Made by a program: the position numbers and the translations under genes | In this document: one piece after another, positions 51,607 through 60,944 of the stretch | How the letters are laid out: the number at the start of each line of letters is the position of its first letter | Numbering within the stretch: the stretch's first letter is position 1 | NCBI RefSeq assembly: GCF_021608265.1 | Contig: NZ_JAKIHP010000001.1 | Span: forward strand, 62,001 to 126,000 | Length of the DNA: 64,000 nucleotides | Origin: Flavobacterium wongokense | GTDB lineage: Bacteria > Bacteroidota > Bacteroidia > Flavobacteriales > Flavobacteriaceae | Direction: 5' to 3' | Notes under the pieces: generated by a model | What the model saw: the letters and a program-made list of their open reading frames with translations, nothing else | What the model was told of the DNA's origin: nothing | The model's database searches: none

Positions 51607-51978
51607 GAATTTTGAGCTTTGGATTCTCTAATATTAATTAAGAATGACAATTGGTAGATTATGTTTGGGATGATAAAAGTATATAGAAAAAAATATGAAT
51701 GTTAAAAAAAGCCCAACTTTTCTACGAATGAATTTATTTAATCGATGAAGTGCACAATTTTATTTAAAATAAAAATTGAAAGAAAACAATTGCTAATAAA
51801 AATCTAATTCTGAACCACTTCAAATTCTAACAGCATTGTAAACAAATCGTTAGGGAAAGGGAAATTTACTTAGATAATGGAATTTAATTAAGAAGCTCCG
51901 CTTTCATTATTTTAGTTATATCCATAAAAAAAGCCTTCGTTAATAACGAAGGCTTTTTACTTTAATATAGTATGCAAC
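51607..51978. other. 372-bp AT-rich intergenic stretch
   Basis: Holds no gene. It carries AATCGATGAA at 51740-51749, a motif found again at 52483, 60467 and 60659, and the terminator at 51926-51956 at the left border of the next transcript. No TAnnTTTG element was found on the minus strand. Confidence 0.5.
51926..51956 (-). terminator. Terminator after the NHL/Ig-like giant gene
   Basis: A 12-bp stem (51930-51941 with 51945-51956), 3-nt loop and a T-run on the minus strand (A-run 51926-51932). Confidence 0.88.
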
Positions 51979-54900
51979 TTATCTTTTTATTACTCTTAAT
52001 GTTTTGATTCCGTCGCCCTGAGCTACGACAACATTGTATATTCCTGTTGGATAATGCTCTCCTAGTTGTAGGTCTCCTATTTCTTCCAAAGTAGTATCTC
52101 TTTGCTCCATCAGTTTACCCATCATATCGTATACTGATATTACTATTTTATCCGCATTTGGAGTACTCATGCTAATCTTAAAAGTCTCGATGTATGGATT
52201 GGGATAACTTACCGCAGTCATCTTTGCTGAATCACAATCTCTGTAGAATACAATTTCAGGTGAACTGTAAGCTGCAGAAATCTCACAATTTCCATTCATA
52301 AATTTAGCTCTGTAATAAATTTTACCAGGAACGGCGTCTGTCACTGTATAACTAGGTCCACTTGCCCCATCAATAGCTTCATAATCTGAAGACAACGGTG
52401 CAAAATTCGAATTCAACGGCATCACTGCTCTTTCCCAAGTAATACTACCTGCAGAATATCCTGATTTTACAGTAAAAGTCTTAATCGATGAAGTACAAAT
52501 TGGAGATCTTGCCGAACCTGATGCTGTAGAGTTATTAAGGTTTTTCGGAGTTGGAGCTCCATATATAGTAACTGTTACTAATGTTCTTGGGCTTTCAACT
52601 GAATTTACCGTTTGTGATACATAATAATTCCCATTTGACAAAACCGTATTTGACGATAATGCAGTCCCCCCACTTGCACTGGTATACCATTTCAATGAAG
52701 TTCCGGTTGCAACCAAATTTGAAACTGTAGATGCACTACAGAAACTTTGGGCTGTTGCTGTTGGAGCCGAAACAGTTGTTGTTGTATTCACGGTCACGGC
52801 AACCAGTTTTCTCAAACTTTCACAAGAATTCAATGTTTGTGTCACATAATAATTACCTGTTGCTAAAGCTGTTGTAGAAGCCAAAGCTGTACCGCCTGTA
52901 GCCACATTATACCATTTTAATGAAGTTCCGGTTGCAACCAAATTAGCAACGGTAGCTCCGGTATTAAATGTTTGCGGTGAAGCCGTTGGCAACGCGGTTA
53001 CATATACCGTTGCGATTACCAATGTCCTTGCACTTTCACATGAGTTTAAGGTTTGTGACACATAATAATTACCCGTAACCAAAGCTGATGTCGATGCCAA
53101 AGCGGTTCCTCCTGTAGTTACCGTATACCATTTCAACGAAGTTCCGGTTGCTGCTAAATTGGCAACTGTAGCACTATTACAGAAATTTTGCGATGAAGCT
53201 GTTGGCGCAGCCGTTACATTTACTGTAACCGATACTGCTGTCCTGGCACTTTCAACTGAATTTACAGTTTGCGATACATAATAAGTTGCTGTAGTCAAAG
53301 CTGTAGTCGAAGCCAAAGCTGTTCCTCCACTTGCAACATTATACCATTTCAATGAAGTTCCGGTTGCAACCAAATTGGCAACCGTAGCCGAATTACAGAA
53401 TGTCTGCGGCGAAGCCGTTGGCGCACCGGTAACAATATTAATAGTTACTGAAACTGCTGTTCTGGTACTTTCACAACCACTCAAGGTTTGTGACACATAA
53501 TAAGTTCCTGTTGCCAAAGCAGTAGTCGAAGCCAAAGCTGTTCCTCCTGTTGACGCAGAGTACCATTGTAAATTGGTTCCGGTCGCAGCCAAATTAGCTA
53601 CTGTAGCACCACTATTAAATGCCTGTGCCGATGCGGTTGGTGCCGGTGTTGCATTTACCGTTACCGAAACTTGTGTTCTTGGGCTTTCACAACCGTTCAA
53701 GGTTTGTGACACATAGAAGAATCCTGTAACCAAACCTGTTGATTGTGGTAAAACATTTCCTCCCGAAACAAGGTTGTACCATTTAAGGTTAGTTCCTGTA
53801 GCAACCATATTTGATATCATCGCACTACCGCAGAATGACTGTGACGATGCTGTTGGTGGTGGAGTTACATTTACAGTTACTGTAACAGCAGTTCTTGCAC
53901 TCTCACATGAATTCAAAGTTTGTGATACATAATAAGTAGCTGTTGATAAAGCTGTAGTTGATGCTAAAGCTGTTCCTCCTGTTGACGCCGAGTACCATTG
54001 TAAATTAGTTCCGGTCGCAGCCAAATTAGCCACTGTACCCGAATTACAGAATGTCTGAGCCGAAGCCGTTGGCGTCGCAGTAACATTTATAGTAACTGCA
54101 ACTGTAGTCCTGGCACTTTCAACTGAGTTTACAGTTTGTGATACATAATAAGTAGCAGTAGTCAAAGCCGCGGTCGAAGCCAAAGCTGTTCCTCCTGTTG
54201 CAGACGTATACCATTGTAAGGCAGTTCCGGTTGCTTCTAAATCAGCCACTATAGCTGAATTACAAAAAACCTGTGCAACTGCGGTTGGTGCTCCCGGTAT
54301 CGCATTTATCGTAACAGAAACTGCTGTTCTTGTACTCTCACAACCATTTAAAGTCTGAGACACATAATAGGTTCCTGTTGATAAAATCGCGGTCGAAGCC
54401 AAAGCTGTTCCGCCAAGAGCTGTCGTGTACCATTTTAAGTTTGTTCCGGTTGCTACCAAATCGGCAACATCCGCGCCATTATTAAAGGTCTGTGCCGATG
54501 CCGTTGGAGCTGCTGTATTATTTATAGTTACTCCAATAATTGTCCTTGCACTTTCACATCCATTCAATGTTTGTGAAACATATAAAATCCCTGAAGTTAA
54601 TGTTGTAGTTGATGCCAAAGCGGTTCCGCCTGTTCCAACAGTAAACCATTGAATGTTAGTTCCGGTTGCTACCAAATTAGCTACCGTTGCTCCACTGCAG
54701 AAAGTTTGCGATGAAACTGATGGCATTGGAGTATTATGTACCGTAATTGAAACCGGAGTCCTTGCACTTTCGATTGAGTTTACCGTTTGAGAAACATAAT
54801 AAGTTCCGGTTGATAAAATCGTAGTCGAAGCCAAAGCTGTTCCACCTGTTGCAACATTATACCACTTTAAATTTGTTCCTGTTGCTACCAAATCGGCTAC

Positions 54901-57900
54901 ATCTGCACCACTACAAAAAGTTTGTGCCGAAGCCGTTGGTGCTCCCGGAGCCGTATTAATCGTAACAGAAACTGCTGTTCTTGCACCTTCACAACCATTC
55001 AAGGTCTGAGACACATAATACGTTCCTGTTGATAAAATCGTAGTCGAAGCCAAAGCTGTTCCGCCTGTTGCAGAAGTGTACCATTGCAGGTTTGTTCCTG
55101 TTGCAACCAAATCAGCTACATCAGCCCCACTATTAAAAGTCTGCGCCGACGCCGTTGGAGCAGCCGTAGTGTTTACAGTAACTGATACTGCTGTCCTTGC
55201 ACTTTCTAATGAGTTTATGGTTTGTGAAACATAATAAGTTCCTGTCGATAAAATCGTAGTTGATGCTAAAGCTGATCCACCTGTTGCAACATTATACCAT
55301 TTTAAGTTTGTTCCTGTTGCTACCAAATCGGCTACATCTGCACCACTACAAAAAGTTTGTGCCGAAGCCGTTGGTGCTCCAGGAGCAGTATTGATGGTAA
55401 CGGAAACCGCAGTTCTTGTACTCTCACAACCATTCAGTGTCTGAGACACATAATAGGTTCCTGTTGATAAAATCATAGTCGAAGCCAAAGCTGTTCCGCC
55501 TGTTGCAGAAGCATACCATTGCAGGTTTGTTCCTGTTGCAGTCAAATCAGCTACATCAGCCCCACTATTAAAAGTCTGCGCCGAAGCTGCTGGAGCAGCT
55601 GTTACATTTATAGTAACTGATACTGCAGTCCTTGCACTTTCCAATGAGTTTACAGTTTGCGAAACATAATAGGTTCCGGTTGATAAAATCGTAGTTGAAG
55701 CTAAAGCTGATCCGCCTGTTGCAACATTATACCATTTTAATGAAGTTCCGGTTGCCACTAAATCGGCAACATCTGCACCACTACAAAAAGTTTGTGCCGA
55801 AGCCATTGGTGCTCCAGGAGCAGTATTGATGGTAACGGAAACCGCAGTTCTTGTACCTTCACAACCATTCAAGGTCTGAGACACATAATAGGTTCCTGTT
55901 GATAAAATCGTAGTCGAAGCCAAAGCTGTTCCGCCTGTTGCAGAAGCATACCATTGCAGGTTTGTTCCTGTTGCAGTCAAATCAGCTACATCAGCCCCAC
56001 TATTAAAAGTCTGCGCCGAAGCTGCTGGAGCAGCTGTTACATTTATAGTAACTGATACTGCAGTTCTTGTACTTTCTAATGAGTTTACGGTTTGTGAAAC
56101 ATAATAAGTTCCTGTTGACAAAGCTGTAGTTGATGCCAAAGCTGTCCCACCTGTTGCAACACTATACCATTTTAACGCTGTTCCGGTTGCTACCAAATTG
56201 GCAACAGTAGCCGAATTACAGAATGCCTGTGCCGATGCTGTTGGTGCTCCAGGAGCTGTATTAATCGTAACAGAAACTGCTGTCCTTGTACTTTCACAAC
56301 CATTTAAGGTCTGAGATACATAATACGTTCCTGTTGATAAAATCGTTGTTGAAGCCAAGGCTGTTCCGCCTGTTGCAGAAGCATACCATTGCAGGTTTGT
56401 TCCTGTCGCAATTAAATCTGCAACATCAGCTCCACTGTTATAGGTTTGCGCTGATGCTGTTGGCGCAGCTGTAGTGTTAATAGTAACAGTAACTGAAGTT
56501 CTTGAACCTTCACATGAATTCAATGTCTGTGATACATAATATGTACCCGTCGCTAAGGCTGTAGTTGATGCCAAAGCTGTTCCGCCCGTGACCGATGAAT
56601 ACCATTTTAATGAAGTTCCGGTTGCAACCAAATTAGCAACACTTGCAGCATTACAAAATGATTGGGCTGCAGCAGTTGGAGCCGCAGTAACATTTACAGT
56701 AACCGATACTGCTGTTCTTGAACTCTCTAATGAATTTACAGTTTGAGATACATAATAAGTTCCGGTTGACAATGCTGTAGTAGAAGCCAAAGCTGTCCCG
56801 CCTGTTGCAACATTATACCATTTTAAAGCGGTTCCGGTGGCTACCAAATTGGCAACGGTACCCGAATTACAGAATGTCTGTGCCGATGCTGTTGGTGCTC
56901 CCGGAGCGGTATTGATAGTAACAGAAACTGCTGTTCTTGTACTCTCACAACCATTCAGGGTCTGAGACACATAATACGTTCCTGTTGATAAAATCGTAGT
57001 TGAAGCCAAGACTGTTCCGCCTGTAGCTGTAGTATACCATTGTAGGTTAGTTCCTGTTGCAATTAAGTCTCCAACATCTGCCCCACTGTTATAGGTTTGT
57101 GCTGATGCTGTTGGAGCTGCTGTAGTGTTTATAGTAACAGCAACTGAAGTCCTTGAACTCTCGCACGAATTCAATGTTTGTGACACATAATAAGTCCCTG
57201 TTGCCAATGCTTGAGTTGATGACAAAGCTGTTCCTCCTGTCGCAATAGTATACCATTTCAATGAAGTTCCGGTTGCTACCAAATTGGCAACGCTGGCCGA
57301 ACTACAAAATGACTGGGCAGATGCTGTTGGTGGAGTTGTAGTGTTTAAGGTTACTGCAACTGTAGTTCTAGAACTCTCGCAAGAATTTAATGTTTGTGAA
57401 ACATAATAGTTTCCTGTAGTTAAAGCTGTAGTCGATGCTAAAGCTGTTCCGCCAGAAGATACATTGTACCATTTCAATGAAGTTCCGGTTGCAACCAGAT
57501 TGGCTACTGTAGCTGTGCTGCAAAATGTTTGAGCAGTTGCTGCCGGCGCACTCGTTGTGTTGATTGTCACTGAAACTGCTGTTCTTGAACTTTCAACTGA
57601 GTTTACCGTTTGTGATACATAATAAGTAGTTGTAGTTAAAGCAGTAGTGGATGCCAAAGCTGTTCCTCCTGTAGCAGCTGCATACCATTGTAGTGCTGTT
57701 CCTGTTGCAACCAAGTTGGAAACGGTAGCTGCATTACAAAATGATTGTGCCGATGCTGTTGGTGCTGAAGGTGTTGAACCACCTGTTCCTGTTGCAAACG
57801 TAATGGTTGTAGTTCCTGTACCTGTGTAATTTGAAGCCCCAATTGTATAAGACATTGATGCTCTTACTTCGGTGGGAGTACCTGAAATGACTCCGGTTGA

Positions 57901-60060
57901 AGTATTGAAATTCATTCCCGTTGGTAAAACCGGTGAAATAGCAAAAGGGTCTACCGAAGTAATTTTACGGATACGTTGTGTGTAAGAATCGGCAACATAA
58001 ACATTTCCTGAGGCATCAGTTGTTACACCTACCGGAAAATAAAAACCAGCTACATTCCCTATTCCATCAACAAACTCGCTTGAGCCGCTTCCTGCATAGG
58101 TACTTACTAATCCTGTGCTTGTTATTTTTCTAATAACGGAATTGTAATAATCTCCAATATAGAAATTTCCAGACCCATCAATAGTGATTCCGATTGGGTT
58201 ATTAAAATAAGCCGCTGTTCCCTGGTCATCTGAATATCCTGCAAAACTACCCGCAAAAGTACTTACTGTACCGTCTGTTGCAATTTTTCGGATTCTGTTA
58301 TTTGTTGTGTCAACAATGTATAAAATACCTGTTGTGTTATCAATAGCAATCCCTTGTGGATTTTTGAATCTTGCTGTAGTTGATGGTCCATCTGCATAAC
58401 CTGAAAGGATATATCCTGCAACTGTAGTTACCGCTCCCGATGTGCTGATTTTCCTGATACGGTGATTTTTTGTATCTGCAACATAAATATTACCCGCAGT
58501 ATCAACTGTCAAGCCATAAGGGTTATTGAATTTTGCAGCTGTTCCCTGTCCATCAAGATAACCAACAGTCCCGTCACCCGCAATGGTAGTTACTACTCCG
58601 GAAGGTGTAATTTTACGGATACGGTTGTTGAAAGTATCTGCAACATAAATATTGCCAGAAGCATCAAGGCACATTCCTTTTGGATTATTAAAATAGGCAG
58701 CTGTTCCTGTACCGTCTGCATATCCAGTACCCACATTCCCAACAAATGTTGATACAATCCCATTGGCTGTAACTTTTCGTATACATGAATTAAAATCATC
58801 AATAACATAAGTTATCCCCGATGATGTTACGGCAACTGCAACCGGACTATTAAACATAGCCATTGTACCGCTTTGTCCATTTTCCAAACCACGTGTTGCG
58901 CTTCCTGCATAGGTTGAAGTATCTCCTGCGCTGGTAACTTTTCGGATACAGTTATTTGCACCATCGGCAACAAATGCATTACCTGAAGCATCTATTCCAA
59001 GTCCTTCCGGATATTTAAATGTAGCTGAAGAACCAGCACCATTTACAGCACCAAAAGCTCCGGTACCTGCTAAAGTGGTAACTGCACCTGAACTTGTAAT
59101 TTTTCGAATACGGTTGTTGTTGTAATCAACAACTAAAATGTTATCGGAAGCATCAACTGCTATTGCACGTGGAGCATTAAACTGGGCCGCCGTACCTTGT
59201 CCGTTTACCATTCCCGGGCTTCCACTACCGGCAATCGTAGTTACACTACCTGAAGCAGATATTGCACGGATCCTATTGTTTGAAGCATCGGTTACATATA
59301 TTATCCCTGAGCCGCCTATCGCAACTCCAACAGGATTATTAAATCTTGCAGCAGTTCCCTGTCCATCAAGGTAACCTGCGGTTCCGTCACCAGCAATTGT
59401 AGTAACAACACCTGTGCTTGATATTTTTCTTATACGATTGCTGTTTGCATCAGCAACATAAACATTACCAGACGCATCAACATCCAAGCCTTTCGGAGCA
59501 GCAAATAAGGCATTTGCACCTTGTGCATCCAAAAAGCCCGAAGTAGTTTCCTTACCTGCTAAAGTTGAAACAACTCCAGCTTGAGTAATTTTCCTAACAG
59601 AATAAGAATTCGCTTCAGTAACATATACATTCTCTGAAGCATCAACAGCTATTGAATAAGGAGTATTAAATTGTGCTATTGAAGCTGCACCATTTAAAAA
59701 TCCAGCCACTCCAGAGCCTGCAAATGTGGTTACATAACCTGAAGCCGTGATTTTACGAATGCAGTGATTTTGGCTGTCAGCAATATAAATATTACCCGAA
59801 GCCGCAATTGCAACACCTGTTGGAGCGTAAAATTTAGGAGAAGCTGTACTTCCATCTGCGAAACCAGACGTTCCACTACCTGCTATTGTAGTAACATTGG
59901 TTCTATCTAGAGGCGCGCCGCCACCAACTGTAGGTGTTAGTGTAGGCATTGCTGTATTTGTTGTGTAACTACTTTGAACTCCTGAGTAGGATATCGTTGG
60001 AGCTTGTGCAAAAATTAGTGAATTGCATAACAATACAAAAAGCAATAAATTCCTTTTCAT
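51979..60060 (-). CDS. Giant NHL plus Ig-like repeat T9SS surface protein
   Basis: 2693 residues from ATG 60060 (MKRNLLLFVLLCNSLIFAQ, a normal signal peptide); the frame extends 36 codons further, but without a signal. Residues about 35-700 hold 12 NHL repeats such as GVAIAASGNIYIADSQNHCI, suggesting two beta-propellers. A putative Ig (He_PIG-like) segment follows (LPTGMNFNTSTGVISGTP). Then come 24 units of about 72 residues with LVATGTSLKWYNVATGGTAL and YYVSQTLNSCES motifs. A linker (GYSAGSITWERAV) and a type A sorting domain end the protein (YPNPYIETFKISMSTP). A surface adhesin is likely; the ligand is unknown. It lies between the two CNL cassettes. Confidence 0.85.
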   Translation of the reverse strand: MKRNLLLFVLLCNSLIFAQAPTISYSGVQSSYTTNTAMPTLTPTVGGGAPLDRTNVTTIAGSGTSGFADGSTASPKFYAPTGVAIAASGNIYIADSQNHCIRKITASGYVTTFAGSGVAGFLNGAASIAQFNTPYSIAVDASENVYVTEANSYSVRKITQAGVVSTLAGKETTSGFLDAQGANALFAAPKGLDVDASGNVYVADANSNRIRKISSTGVVTTIAGDGTAGYLDGQGTAARFNNPVGVAIGGSGIIYVTDASNNRIRAISASGSVTTIAGSGSPGMVNGQGTAAQFNAPRAIAVDASDNILVVDYNNNRIRKITSSGAVTTLAGTGAFGAVNGAGSSATFKYPEGLGIDASGNAFVADGANNCIRKVTSAGDTSTYAGSATRGLENGQSGTMAMFNSPVAVAVTSSGITYVIDDFNSCIRKVTANGIVSTFVGNVGTGYADGTGTAAYFNNPKGMCLDASGNIYVADTFNNRIRKITPSGVVTTIAGDGTVGYLDGQGTAAKFNNPYGLTVDTAGNIYVADTKNHRIRKISTSGAVTTVAGYILSGYADGPSTTARFKNPQGIAIDNTTGILYIVDTTNNRIRKIATDGTVSTFAGSFAGYSDDQGTAAYFNNPIGITIDGSGNFYIGDYYNSVIRKITSTGLVSTYAGSGSSEFVDGIGNVAGFYFPVGVTTDASGNVYVADSYTQRIRKITSVDPFAISPVLPTGMNFNTSTGVISGTPTEVRASMSYTIGASNYTGTGTTTITFATGTGGSTPSAPTASAQSFCNAATVSNLVATGTALQWYAAATGGTALASTTALTTTTYYVSQTVNSVESSRTAVSVTINTTSAPAATAQTFCSTATVANLVATGTSLKWYNVSSGGTALASTTALTTGNYYVSQTLNSCESSRTTVAVTLNTTTPPTASAQSFCSSASVANLVATGTSLKWYTIATGGTALSSTQALATGTYYVSQTLNSCESSRTSVAVTINTTAAPTASAQTYNSGADVGDLIATGTNLQWYTTATGGTVLASTTILSTGTYYVSQTLNGCESTRTAVSVTINTAPGAPTASAQTFCNSGTVANLVATGTALKWYNVATGGTALASTTALSTGTYYVSQTVNSLESSRTAVSVTVNVTAAPTAAAQSFCNAASVANLVATGTSLKWYSSVTGGTALASTTALATGTYYVSQTLNSCEGSRTSVTVTINTTAAPTASAQTYNSGADVADLIATGTNLQWYASATGGTALASTTILSTGTYYVSQTLNGCESTRTAVSVTINTAPGAPTASAQAFCNSATVANLVATGTALKWYSVATGGTALASTTALSTGTYYVSQTVNSLESTRTAVSVTINVTAAPAASAQTFNSGADVADLTATGTNLQWYASATGGTALASTTILSTGTYYVSQTLNGCEGTRTAVSVTINTAPGAPMASAQTFCSGADVADLVATGTSLKWYNVATGGSALASTTILSTGTYYVSQTVNSLESARTAVSVTINVTAAPAASAQTFNSGADVADLTATGTNLQWYASATGGTALASTMILSTGTYYVSQTLNGCESTRTAVSVTINTAPGAPTASAQTFCSGADVADLVATGTNLKWYNVATGGSALASTTILSTGTYYVSQTINSLESARTAVSVTVNTTAAPTASAQTFNSGADVADLVATGTNLQWYTSATGGTALASTTILSTGTYYVSQTLNGCEGARTAVSVTINTAPGAPTASAQTFCSGADVADLVATGTNLKWYNVATGGTALASTTILSTGTYYVSQTVNSIESARTPVSITVHNTPMPSVSSQTFCSGATVANLVATGTNIQWFTVGTGGTALASTTTLTSGILYVSQTLNGCESARTIIGVTINNTAAPTASAQTFNNGADVADLVATGTNLKWYTTALGGTALASTAILSTGTYYVSQTLNGCESTRTAVSVTINAIPGAPTAVAQVFCNSAIVADLEATGTALQWYTSATGGTALASTAALTTATYYVSQTVNSVESARTTVAVTINVTATPTASAQTFCNSGTVANLAATGTNLQWYSASTGGTALASTTALSTATYYVSQTLNSCESARTAVTVTVNVTPPPTASSQSFCGSAMISNMVATGTNLKWYNLVSGGNVLPQSTGLVTGFFYVSQTLNGCESPRTQVSVTVNATPAPTASAQAFNSGATVANLAATGTNLQWYSASTGGTALASTTALATGTYYVSQTLSGCESTRTAVSVTINIVTGAPTASPQTFCNSATVANLVATGTSLKWYNVASGGTALASTTALTTATYYVSQTVNSVESARTAVSVTVNVTAAPTASSQNFCNSATVANLAATGTSLKWYTVTTGGTALASTSALVTGNYYVSQTLNSCESARTLVIATVYVTALPTASPQTFNTGATVANLVATGTSLKWYNVATGGTALASTTALATGNYYVTQTLNSCESLRKLVAVTVNTTTTVSAPTATAQSFCSASTVSNLVATGTSLKWYTSASGGTALSSNTVLSNGNYYVSQTVNSVESPRTLVTVTIYGAPTPKNLNNSTASGSARSPICTSSIKTFTVKSGYSAGSITWERAVMPLNSNFAPLSSDYEAIDGASGPSYTVTDAVPGKIYYRAKFMNGNCEISAAYSSPEIVFYRDCDSAKMTAVSYPNPYIETFKISMSTPNADKIVISVYDMMGKLMEQRDTTLEEIGDLQLGEHYPTGIYNVVVAQGDGIKTLRVIKR
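52555..57775 (-). repeat. 24 tandem Ig-like units, with a 435-bp higher-order repeat
   Basis: About 217 bp per unit. Units alternate between two types (NGCES ending and NSLES ending) in 54730-56470, making a 435-bp dimer repeated four times. For example, DNA from 55381 and from 55816 is nearly identical for over 200 bp. Confidence 0.88.
57960..59900 (-). repeat. 12 NHL repeats (beta-propeller region)
   Basis: Each unit of about 54 residues has a core like GLDVDASGNVYVADANSNRI followed by RKI(T/S) and TIAGDGTAGYLDGQG. The spacing is regular over the whole segment. Two six-bladed propellers are the simplest arrangement; one propeller with 12 blades is less likely. Confidence 0.85.
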
Positions 60061-60944
60061 ATTTAAACATCCAATATTGTGTAGTTTTGTCTCTAAAAAA
60101 ATGTAATTATCTATAGTTACATTTATCATTCTAACTAAGTTAAAATTTGGGTATTTAATTCTTTCCATATTCCGATTTGGTATTGCAATGATATATAATT
60201 TTTATTTTTTAAATGCTTTCTAATCAAAAGATTGGAAAAATTTAACATTGAATTTTTGTAGGTTTTTTATTAAAAATTATTTATCAATAGTTATTAACAA
60301 AACATTGTTTTTATTATAATCTATTTTTTTTAACATTAATTATGAAAATATGTGCTTTATATTTGGCTTTTAATTAATGATTTCTTAAAAAAATAACACA
60401 AAATCAAAATCATAAAGCCGAAGAAAATTCATCTAAAACTACTTTTAGTCTATGAAAAGTAAATTTAATCGATGAACTACATCTTTTTTTTATTAGTAAG
60501 ATTTTTACCGTTAATTTTAAAAGTATCATTTTTACGAATAAAAAAACACACTCTTTTCTTATTAATATAATTCCTGTAGGTCAAGTATTTGAAAGAACGT
60601 TTTTATATTGATTTCAACAAAACAATATTATCAATTTTATCGACAAAACAACAAATAAAATCGATGAAATACATATTTTAACTTATAATTAGGGAATTTT
60701 TCCTATTTTCTACGGTTTCCCGTAATAGGTTTTAAGCCCGGTATTTGGTCCTGACTGTCAGCGGGTTCAATTTTTAATCATCTAAATCAAACCTCAATAG
60801 GTATTGTTTAACCAACAAAACCTTGTCGGAATATCGAATATATATGACTCAACCTTTTGGAAATAATGATTTTCCGTTAAGGCATAAAAAAACCTCTTCG
60901 TTTCCGAAGAGGCTTTCTCAAGTTAAAATTATTAACCCAATCTA
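60061..60944. other. 884-bp AT-rich intergenic region upstream of the NHL/Ig gene
   Basis: Very AT-rich, no credible gene on either strand. Contains AATCGATGAA at 60467-60476 and 60659-60668, each followed closely by TACAT. TACATTTT on the minus strand, some 30-40 bp before the start at 60060, is one base off the -7 motif. The terminator of the next gene lies at its right end. Confidence 0.5.
60886..60912 (-). terminator. Terminator after the 839-residue gene
   Basis: 8-bp stem (60893-60900 with 60905-60912), 4-nt loop, then seven T on the minus strand (A-run 60886-60892). Confidence 0.88.

Noticed and set aside
60061..60168. 36-codon N-terminal extension of the NHL/Ig giant
   Set aside because: The signal peptide begins at 60060; the extension is polar and would bury the signal.
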